From contig NZ_DASSES010000204.1 in NCBI RefSeq assembly GCF_035695185.1, positions 1 to 48,509 of the forward strand: a stretch of 48,509 nt of DNA. The letters are read 5' to 3'. This DNA is from Frateuria_A sp035695185 (GTDB taxonomy: Bacteria > Pseudomonadota > Gammaproteobacteria > Xanthomonadales > Rhodanobacteraceae). A program made the translations under genes and the position numbers. Of the stretch, positions 24,244 to 30,803 are shown piece by piece (the stretch's first letter is position 1; each line of letters opens with the position of its first letter). The notes below the pieces were generated by a model, which worked only from the letters and a program-made list of their open reading frames with translations, was not told where the DNA came from and made no database searches.

Positions 24244-24744
24244 TCACTCGCCGGGCCCGGGCCAGTCGCAGGCGCGCCATCGCAGCAGCCGCGCCTGCAT
24301 GCGGCGCACGTGGCTGCCGGGCCAGTAGACCCGGCCACAAGCCGGACAGGCACGGAACGGACCCGGCAGGTCGCGTGCCCGTGGCGGCACCCGCGTGAGC
24401 TCTTCCGGCGTGGCCCGGTGCAGCGGCGTGTTGTCGAGCAGGCAGCGGGTGAATGGCGCGCAGGTCCAGTCGATGCACAGTGCGGCGGTCAGTTCGGCCG
24501 CCTGGCCGTCGAGCCCGTTGGCGCGCAGCAGCACCACGCGCAGGCCGGTGCCCGCATGCGTGGCCAGGTGACGGTCACGCGTGACCAGGATCCGCGACTG
24601 CGCACGACAAAGGTCCAGGATGGCCCGGTCCATTGCACTGACCGGCGCCAGGCCCACGTCGTAGCCGGCCGCACGCAGCCAGCGGGCAAGGCCGGCGAGC
24701 ATGGCATCGCAGAACAGCTGCAGGGTTTCCCCGGGCGTGGCCAT
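24244..24744 (-). CDS. Mut7-C (PIN-like) RNase-domain protein with zinc ribbon
   Basis: A 166-residue Mut7-C family protein. The PIN-like part has CDAMLAGLARWLRAAGYDV and DRAILDLCRAQSRILVTRDR, with acidic residues at the usual nuclease positions. The C-terminal ribbon has a CPACGRVYW pair and a preceding DNTPLHRA segment. Family members are predicted ribonucleases, but no bacterial substrate is established as far as I know. ATG 24744 gives the conserved start; a TTG at 24756 would add four residues. It lies 13 bp from the convergent diguanylate cyclase stop. Confidence 0.86.
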   Translation of the reverse strand: MATPGETLQLFCDAMLAGLARWLRAAGYDVGLAPVSAMDRAILDLCRAQSRILVTRDRHLATHAGTGLRVVLLRANGLDGQAAELTAALCIDWTCAPFTRCLLDNTPLHRATPEELTRVPPRARDLPGPFRACPACGRVYWPGSHVRRMQARLLRWRACDWPGPGE

Positions 24745-24810
24745 CGCCCCATTCAACCGAGGGGGCGGGCGAGAGGGCGTGAGGGCGTTGCGGAGCGCCG
24801 CCCGGCAGCG

Positions 24811-25278
24811 CTACCAGCCGCCAGCCAGGCCGGCCTCCAGCCGATCGAGCAACGCCGCCTGGCTGGGCAGGATCTTCACGCGTGCCGGCGCCAGCGCGCA
24901 CCACGCGACCCGGTCGATCTCCGGGAAACAGGCCATCCGGCCGCTGTGCGGTGGCCATTCCAGTTCGAAGACATTGCTTCGAAGCCGGGCCGGGTCGAAG
25001 TCGCCCCGCATCGCGAAGGCCTCGACCCATTTGCCCCCGCGCTGGCGCAGGCGGCCCAGCGGGCGCAGTGGGCCGGCCGCGGCGACGCCGAGTTCCTCCT
25101 CGAACTCGCGCCGCGCCGCCGATTCGGCTTCCTCGCCCGGCAGCAACTCGCCCTTGGGCAGCATCCACGCACCCTCGTCGCGATGGCGCCAGAACGGGCC
25201 GCCAGGGTGCGCGAGCAGCACCTGCGGCACGCCCCCGTGCAGGCGGTACATCAGGATGCCGGCGCTGGTGAGGGGCAT
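24811..25278 (-). CDS. NUDIX hydrolase
   Basis: A 155-residue NUDIX protein. The box GELLPGEEAESAARREFEEE fits Gx5Ex7REuxEExGu and carries all metal-binding glutamates. The opening MPLTSAGILMYR and the segment GPFWRHRDEGAWMLPKGE match a COG4119-like subgroup of predicted NTP pyrophosphohydrolases. It probably hydrolyses a nucleoside-diphosphate-linked substrate; which one is not visible. It lies 66 bp upstream of the Mut7-C gene on the same strand, so the two may be co-transcribed. Confidence 0.9.
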   Translation of the reverse strand: MPLTSAGILMYRLHGGVPQVLLAHPGGPFWRHRDEGAWMLPKGELLPGEEAESAARREFEEELGVAAAGPLRPLGRLRQRGGKWVEAFAMRGDFDPARLRSNVFELEWPPHSGRMACFPEIDRVAWCALAPARVKILPSQAALLDRLEAGLAGGW

Positions 25279-25367
25279 GCTTCCTCCCGTGGGTGGCCCC
25301 TGGCCGGACGCGCGTTCACCTTCAGCGCGGTAGCATCCGGGTCCCGACTTGTTTTCCGGAGACCGCC

Positions 25368-25634
25368 ATGGCCATCGGCTGGGCCGGCGACGGCGCCGTA
25401 CAGGACCAGATCGACGCGACCGTGAAGGACGCGATCAAGCGCGCGCGCAGCAAGCTGCCGCAGGGCCCGAGCCTGAGCCACTGCGAGGAATGCGATGCGC
25501 CGATCCCCGAGGCGCGGCGCCAGGCCGTGCCCGGCGTGCGGCTGTGCGTGACCTGCCAGGAGGCGCAGGACAAGGCGCAGCGCGCGGCGAGCGGCTACAA
25601 CCGCCGCGGCAGCAAGGACAGCCAGCTGCGCTAG
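25368..25634 (+). CDS. DksA/TraR-family C4 zinc-finger protein
   Basis: An 88-residue YbiI-like member of the DksA/TraR family. The C4 finger is formed by CEEC and CVTC, with the family sequence PIPEARRQAVPGVRL between them. It lacks the long coiled-coil tip of full DksA, so direct action in the RNA polymerase secondary channel with ppGpp is doubtful; small members are poorly characterised. ATG 25368 has CCGGAG 6 nt upstream and fits the usual N-terminus (MAIGWAGDGAVQDQI). It converges with the ZIP transporter gene. Confidence 0.9.
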   Translation: MAIGWAGDGAVQDQIDATVKDAIKRARSKLPQGPSLSHCEECDAPIPEARRQAVPGVRLCVTCQEAQDKAQRAASGYNRRGSKDSQLR

Positions 25635-25645
25635 GCGCGGCACGT

Positions 25646-26404
25646 TCAGCTGCCCAGCTTGCTGAGCATGAATGCGGCCAGGAAGCCGACCACCGTGATC
25701 AGTCCGGCCAGGTCGTGCGCCTGCTCGAACGCCTCCGGCATCATCGTGTCGGCCAGCATCGCCAGGATCGCCCCGGCCGCGACCGCCGTGGTCGCCGCAA
25801 CGACTTCCACCGAGAAATGCCGGAACACCGCGTAGCCGACCAGCGAGGCGACGCCCGAGATCACCGCGATACCCACCCACACGCCGGCGACGTAGCCGAT
25901 CGAGCGCCCGGCATGGCGCATGCCCGCCGCGCTGGACAGCCCCTCGGGGATGTTGGAGAGGAAGATCGCCGCGACCGCCACCAGGCTCACCGCGCCGCCC
26001 TTGAGCATGCTCAGGCCGATCACGATCGATTCGGGGATGCCGTCCAGCAGCGAGCCGACGGCGATCGCCAGCCCGCTGCCGCCCTGCTGGCCCTCGGACG
26101 GCTGCTGGTGGCCCGAACGCTTGCGGTGCTTGGCGCCGTTGCGCGAGAGGTACCAGTTCACCGCCGAATAGACGGCCGCGCCGCCGAGGAAGCCGATCGC
26201 GGTGGAGTCGAAGCCGCCGCGCCTGTAAGCCTCGTCCATCAGCTCGAAGGACAGCGCCGAGATGAGCACGCCGCTGCCGAACGCGATGATGGCGGCGATG
26301 AGTCGCTGCGGAACCCTGGCGAAGTAGCCGACGGCCGCGCCGATCAGCAGTGCCGCGCCCGCCACGAACCCCCAGAACGCCGCCTGCAGCCATAACGGAA
26401 CCAT
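25646..26404 (-). CDS. ZIP-family divalent metal transporter
   Basis: A 252-residue membrane protein with about eight hydrophobic segments. The ZIP metal-binding helices carry GSLLDGIPESIVIG and FLSNIPEGLSSA, whose His-free Asp/Asn/Pro-Glu pattern (DGIPES, NIPEG) matches the bacterial branch. A variable cytoplasmic loop (about 88-108) contains His, Lys and Gln residues. The family moves zinc or iron into the cytoplasm; here the metal is unknown. The VIT-family transporter 1.5 kb away and the metallothionein further on hint at a metal-handling neighbourhood. Confidence 0.88.
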   Translation of the reverse strand: MVPLWLQAAFWGFVAGAALLIGAAVGYFARVPQRLIAAIIAFGSGVLISALSFELMDEAYRRGGFDSTAIGFLGGAAVYSAVNWYLSRNGAKHRKRSGHQQPSEGQQGGSGLAIAVGSLLDGIPESIVIGLSMLKGGAVSLVAVAAIFLSNIPEGLSSAAGMRHAGRSIGYVAGVWVGIAVISGVASLVGYAVFRHFSVEVVAATTAVAAGAILAMLADTMMPEAFEQAHDLAGLITVVGFLAAFMLSKLGS

Positions 26405-26517
26405 GTATGTCTTTCCCCGCGTTGGGAGCCTGCGTCGAGGATGACCGTGCTTGCGTGCTTGCCTCGTCGTCGCGCGGCCCCATAACCGAGGGTCTGCACC
26501 TCACAGGAGTGTCCCCC

Positions 26518-27378
26518 ATGCAAGATCCCAACGCTTCGGCCGCCGGCCAGTTCCAGATCGGCGGCGACATTCCGGTCAACCGGCTGGGCTTCGGCGCCAT
26601 GCGCGTCACCGGCAAGGGCATCTGGGGCCAGCCGGCCGACCCCGAAGGCGCCCGCGCCACCCTGCGTGCCTTGCCCGGGCTGGGCGTCAATCTCATCGAC
26701 ACCGCCGACAGCTACGGTCCGGAGGTGAGCGAGGACCTCATCCGCGAGGTGCTGCATCCCTACCGGGGCATGCTGATCGCGACCAAGGGCGGCCTGACCC
26801 GCCACGGGCCGGACATCTGGGCACCGCTGGGCCGCCCGGAGTACCTGCGCCAGTGCGTGCTGATGAGCCTGCGCCGGCTCGGCGTGGAGCGCATCGATCT
26901 GTGGCAGCTGCACCGCATCGACGCCAAGGTGCCGCGCGAGGAGCAGTTCGAGCTGATCGCCGCGATGCGCAAGGAAGGCCTGATCCGCCATGTCGGCCTG
27001 AGCGAGGTCAACGTGGAGGAGATCGAGGCGGCGCGCCGGTACTTCCCGGTCGCGACCGTGCAGAACCTCTACAACCTGGCCAACCGCAAGAGCGAGGACG
27101 TACTGGAGTACTGCCAGGCACAGGGCATCGGCTTCATCCCCTGGTACCCGCTGGCTGCCGGCGATCTGGCCGCGCCCGACTCGGTACTGAGCCGCATCGC
27201 GCAGCGGCTCGGCGCCAGCAACGGCCAGGTCGCGCTGGCCTGGCTGCTCAAGCGCTCGCCGGTGATGCTGCCGATTCCCGGTACCTCGAAGGTGGAGCAC
27301 CTGCGCGAGAACGTGGCGGCGGCACAACTGACCCTGTCCGACGAGGACTACCGCGAGCTGGAGGCGGCGGCGCGTTGA
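26518..27378 (+). CDS. Aldo/keto reductase
   Basis: A 286-residue TIM-barrel oxidoreductase using NADPH. The catalytic tetrad is visible as Asp and Tyr in DTADSYG, Lys in IATKGG and His in WQLHRID. The C-terminal cofactor-binding part has PIPGTSKVEHLREN. It resembles YdbC/YakC-like reductases, which act on aldehydes and pyridoxal-type substrates; the physiological substrate is open. CAGGAG lies 7 nt before ATG 26518. It stands alone between genes on the opposite strand, with a 113-bp upstream gap. Confidence 0.9.
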   Translation: MQDPNASAAGQFQIGGDIPVNRLGFGAMRVTGKGIWGQPADPEGARATLRALPGLGVNLIDTADSYGPEVSEDLIREVLHPYRGMLIATKGGLTRHGPDIWAPLGRPEYLRQCVLMSLRRLGVERIDLWQLHRIDAKVPREEQFELIAAMRKEGLIRHVGLSEVNVEEIEAARRYFPVATVQNLYNLANRKSEDVLEYCQAQGIGFIPWYPLAAGDLAAPDSVLSRIAQRLGASNGQVALAWLLKRSPVMLPIPGTSKVEHLRENVAAAQLTLSDEDYRELEAAAR

Positions 27379-27432
27379 TCGCTGCCGATCGAAAGTCGCC
27401 AGCCATGCCCTCCCCAACGGAGGGCGATGGCA

Positions 27433-27789
27433 TCAGCGCCCCGGGTTCGGTGGCGTAATCACCTTGTACGGCAGTTCGAATGGCTCGATCGGCGCGCCCC
27501 CGACGCCCATGGGCTTTTCCGCCATACCGGGCGCACCGGCGGTGGCCGCGTCGCCCATGCGGTTGCCCTGTTCGGGGAGCGCCATGGCGCTGCCCAGGCT
27601 CGGATCGGCGGCGTCACCGCCGGGCGCGCCCTGGGCGGCGGCGTTGACGGTGCCGGCCTGCACGCCGCCGACGGCGCCGGGGCCCGCCACATCGCCCGTG
27701 CCCATGCCGCTGCCGGTGCCGCTGATCGCCGGGTTGCCGGTCGTCGTGCCCGGTCCGGGACCGGTGGGGGTGGTGGTCGATCGGGACAT
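27433..27789 (-). CDS. hypothetical low-complexity protein rich in Gly, Pro, Ala
   Basis: A 118-residue protein of low complexity with no recognisable fold. It begins MSRSTTTPTGPGPGTTTG, has glycine-alanine stretches, and ends with a more ordered PIEPFELPYKVITPPNPGR. A near-consensus ribosome site (GAGGAGGAA) lies upstream of ATG 27789, which makes genuine expression likely despite the composition. No signal peptide or membrane helix is visible. Its function is unknown; it may be a disordered stress or desiccation protein. Confidence 0.6.
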   Translation of the reverse strand: MSRSTTTPTGPGPGTTTGNPAISGTGSGMGTGDVAGPGAVGGVQAGTVNAAAQGAPGGDAADPSLGSAMALPEQGNRMGDAATAGAPGMAEKPMGVGGAPIEPFELPYKVITPPNPGR

Positions 27790-27941
27790 CGCGATTCCTC
27801 CTCGAAGCTGCGGCCATGCTGCGCGGCGCGCAGTGACCACCCCGTAAAGCAGGGCCTCCGGCAGGTGCCACGGCGGGCCCCACGTGGAACGACGGGCGTG
27901 GACGGTTATGCTCACTGGACCGTCAAGCCGAGGGAGCGGAC

Positions 27942-28640
27942 ATGCGCCGCCATCACCACCCCGAACGTCATCGCACCGGACACATGGGCTGGCTGCGCGC
28001 GGCCGTGCTCGGCGCCAACGACGGCATCGTCTCCACCGCCAGCCTGCTGATGGGCGTGGCTGCCGCGCATGCCGACCGCCATGCCGTGCTGCTGGCCGGC
28101 GTCGCAGCGCTGGTGGCCGGCGCGATGTCCATGGCGGCGGGCGAGTACGTATCGGTGCACTCGCAGGCCGACAACGAACAGGCCGAACTGGCCCGTGAGC
28201 GCGAGGAACTGGCGACCGACACCGACGCCGAGCACCGCGAGCTGGCCAACATCTACGTGGGCCGCGGGCTGGATCCCGCGCTGGCGCGGCAGGTGGCCGG
28301 GCAGCTGATGGCGCACGACGCACTCGACGCCCACGCGCGGGACGAGCTGGGCATCACCGAGGTGTTCCGGGCACGTCCGCTGCAGGCGGCGGGCGCGTCG
28401 GCCGCGAGTTTCGCGGCGGGTGCCGTGGTGCCCCTGCTGGTGGCAGCGAGTGTGCCGGCGGCGTTGCAGCTGGTGCTGGTGTTCGCCATCTCGCTGGGCT
28501 GCCTGGCCCTGCTCGGTGCCGCCGCCGCGCGGATGGGCGGGGCGGCGGCCGGCGTCGGCGCGCTGCGCATCGCCTTCTGGGGGGCCCTGGCGATGGGCGT
28601 GACGACCGGCACGGGCCTGCTGTTCGGGGCGGTCCCCTGA
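27942..28640 (+). CDS. VIT1/CCC1-family iron/manganese transporter
   Basis: A 232-residue VIT-family membrane protein. The first helix has the signature LGANDGIVSTASLLMGVAAA and the second GAMSMAAGEYVSV, both conserved in plant VIT1 and bacterial homologues. A cytoplasmic metal-binding helical hairpin (about 75-135, with many Glu and His) sits between helices 2 and 3, followed by three more hydrophobic segments. Such proteins export ferrous iron or manganese from the cytoplasm. A histidine-rich start (RRHHHPERH) is notable. AGGGAG precedes the ATG by 5 nt. Confidence 0.9.
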   Translation: MRRHHHPERHRTGHMGWLRAAVLGANDGIVSTASLLMGVAAAHADRHAVLLAGVAALVAGAMSMAAGEYVSVHSQADNEQAELAREREELATDTDAEHRELANIYVGRGLDPALARQVAGQLMAHDALDAHARDELGITEVFRARPLQAAGASAASFAAGAVVPLLVAASVPAALQLVLVFAISLGCLALLGAAAARMGGAAAGVGALRIAFWGALAMGVTTGTGLLFGAVP

Positions 28641-28686
28641 GTCGCGGTTGCCGTCGCACCGCTTGCACATCGCCGCCACGGGGGTT

Positions 28687-29571
28687 ATGCAGGGGGCAGG
28701 CAACTTCAGACGGGCGGATGCGCAATTGAAAAAGAAACAGTCTTCGATCGGGCAGTGGATCGTTTCGGGCGTGGTGGTGATCCTCGCCATCGCGGTCGGC
28801 GTGTTCATCTGGCGCAAGGCCACGCAGACCGGTGGCGAGCCGACGCCGGCAACCTCCTCGAAGGCCGGCACCACCGCCGCGGGACCCGCCGCGGCCTCCA
28901 CCGCGATCCAGCACCCGATCGCGCAGGCGGGCCCGGCACCGGCCACGACCGCGCCGCTGCCGGCGCTGGATGCGAGCGATACCGATGTGGCCAGCGCCTT
29001 GCTGGCGCTGGGTGGCGGCAACGGGCTCGACGGGTTGCTGAAGCGCGACCAGATCGTCCGCCGCGTGGTGGCGACGGTGGACGCGCTGCCCCGCCAGAGC
29101 GTGGGCACCAACATCCTGCCGGTGAAGACGCCCAAGGGCGCGTTCGTGGTCGACCAGGCCGACGGTGGCATCACGCTCAGCCCGCGCAACGCCGAGCGCT
29201 ATGCGCCCTACATGCGGGTGCTCGAGGGCGTCGATGCCAAGGCGCTGGTTTCCTGGTACGTCGCGCACTACCCGCTGTTCCAGCAGGCCTATCGCGACCT
29301 CGGCTATCCGAAGGGCTACTTCAACGACCGCCTGGTCGCCGCCATCGACGACATGCTGGCGGCGCCGGTCCCGGATGCCCCGGTGACGCTGGTGCAGCCG
29401 AAGGTGTTCTACCGCTACGCCGATCCCGGCCTCGAGGCGCGGTCGGCGGGGCAGAAGCTGATGATGCGCCTCGGCACGGACGACGAGACGAGGGTGAAGG
29501 CCAGGCTGCGCCAGATCCGTGCCCTGCTGACCGGCGCCACGCTGCCGGCCAGGGCCGCGTCCGTGCGCTGA
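28687..29571 (+). CDS. DUF3014-family membrane-anchored protein
   Basis: A 294-residue protein. After a short basic start (LKKKQSSIGQ) comes one membrane helix (WIVSGVVVILAIAVGVFIW), a long Ala/Thr/Pro linker, and from about residue 95 a conserved domain with LKRDQIVRRVVATVDALP, YAPYMRVLEGVDA and GYFNDRLVAAIDDML, which I recall as DUF3014. The function is unknown. The start is uncertain: ATG 28687 (used), TTG 28648 and TTG 28726 are in frame. It converges on the next gene with 45 bp between. Confidence 0.78.
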   Translation: MQGAGNFRRADAQLKKKQSSIGQWIVSGVVVILAIAVGVFIWRKATQTGGEPTPATSSKAGTTAAGPAAASTAIQHPIAQAGPAPATTAPLPALDASDTDVASALLALGGGNGLDGLLKRDQIVRRVVATVDALPRQSVGTNILPVKTPKGAFVVDQADGGITLSPRNAERYAPYMRVLEGVDAKALVSWYVAHYPLFQQAYRDLGYPKGYFNDRLVAAIDDMLAAPVPDAPVTLVQPKVFYRYADPGLEARSAGQKLMMRLGTDDETRVKARLRQIRALLTGATLPARAASVR

Positions 29572-29616
29572 GTCGGGGCCGTCGCGCTGCGGGCCAGCCC
29601 CCGGTCCTTCGGGCAG

Positions 29617-30516
29617 CTAGCAATAGTTGGGTGGCAACCGCCGGTGCACGGTGGTTGCCGCAACGGCGGCATGGCCGACCGCCACGCTGATCTGGTTCAA
29701 CGCGCTGACCACGTCGCCGATCGCATAGAGGCCGAGCACGCTGGTCTGCAGGCGGTCGTCCACCACCAGCGCGCCTTCGTCATCCAGCCGCGCGCCCAAC
29801 GCCGCCGCCAGGCCCGATTGCGCATCGGCACCCAGCACGGGGTAGAGCGTGTCCAGCCGTAGCCGGCGGCCATCGGCGAAGAAGGCCTGGCACGCGCCAT
29901 CGACCAGGCCCAGGTGCTCCGGCGCCGGCCACAGCTGCACGCCGCTGTCGGTGGCACGCCGCTGCAGCGCGTCGTCCAGTGGCGCGCCGTCCGCGACCAG
30001 CGCGCAGACATGGCGGGAGAAGGTGCGCAGGAAGGCGGCGTGGCCGACCGCTGCGTCGGCCGGCGCCAGGACCCCGATCACGTCGTCGCGGGCCTCGTAG
30101 GCATCGCAGACGGCGCACAGCCGCACCGTGCCCGCGGCAATCGCTTCTTCCACGCCGGCAACCGCGGGCAGGCGATCGACCACGCCGGTGGCCAGGATGA
30201 TCGTGCGCGCATGCCAGTGGCGCTGGCCATCGCTGGCGGTAAAGCCTCGCTGGTGTCGTTCCACCTGGGTGATGCGCGTGTGCACCTGCGGTACGCCGTA
30301 GGCCTCTGCCTGGAGCCGGAAGCGCGCGAGCAGTTCGTTGCCGGCCACCCCGAACGGAAAGCCGGGGCAGTTGTGGCTCGCCGGGATCCAGCGCGCACGG
30401 CTGGCGCCGGCGTCGGCGACCAGGAGGTGGCGACGGAACCGGGCCAGGTAAGTGGCGGCCGTGAGGCCGGCCGGGCCGGCACCTACGATCAGGCAATCGA
30501 GGAGGTTATCGGACAT
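29617..30516 (-). CDS. Thioredoxin-reductase-like FAD/NAD(P) oxidoreductase
   Basis: A 299-residue flavoprotein. The FAD-binding GAGPAG is at 12-17, the redox motif CAVCDAYEA corresponds to CATCDG of thioredoxin reductase, and YAIGDVVSALNQISVAVG is the C-terminal FAD motif. The NADPH-binding segment is divergent: GVLAPADAAVGHA replaces the canonical GGGDSAxEEA, which suggests altered pyridine-nucleotide binding or another electron donor. It could reduce a dedicated thioredoxin-like partner. ATG 30516 gives the expected N-terminus although no ribosome site is evident. It is divergent from the hybrid kinase across a CRP-like site. Confidence 0.85.
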   Translation of the reverse strand: MSDNLLDCLIVGAGPAGLTAATYLARFRRHLLVADAGASRARWIPASHNCPGFPFGVAGNELLARFRLQAEAYGVPQVHTRITQVERHQRGFTASDGQRHWHARTIILATGVVDRLPAVAGVEEAIAAGTVRLCAVCDAYEARDDVIGVLAPADAAVGHAAFLRTFSRHVCALVADGAPLDDALQRRATDSGVQLWPAPEHLGLVDGACQAFFADGRRLRLDTLYPVLGADAQSGLAAALGARLDDEGALVVDDRLQTSVLGLYAIGDVVSALNQISVAVGHAAVAATTVHRRLPPNYC

Positions 30517-30644
30517 ACGGACGGGGCATGGGGCGACAACCGCAGTCGCCACGGCGTGAAGCGTCGGACCGCGGGCAAAGCGGGCACGGCGCGACGGAGC
30601 GCTCACAGGCCTTTGCCGGCCCGGTGACGGGCATGGGCCGATAG

Positions 30645-30660
30645 TGTGACCGTCGTCACG
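30645..30660. promoter_or_regulatory. CRP/Clp-like operator between TrxR-like and hybrid kinase genes
   Basis: TGTGA-CCGTCG-TCACG matches the CRP-family consensus TGTGA-N6-TCACA with one mismatch; the inner GTGAC/GTCAC palindrome is perfect. It lies in the divergent gap, 129 bp from the flavoprotein start and 144 bp from the kinase start. Confidence 0.5.
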
Positions 30661-30803
30661 AAGTCGTGCCTTGCGTGCGGCTTCATGATCTGCAAAGGCG
30701 GCAACAGTGCGGCCCGGGCGCAGACAGGAATTGCGGAAAGCGCCCGGGGGCGACCATCCCATCCACCAGGCCCGGCGCGCAGGGAGGCTCGCGAGGAGTG
30801 AGT

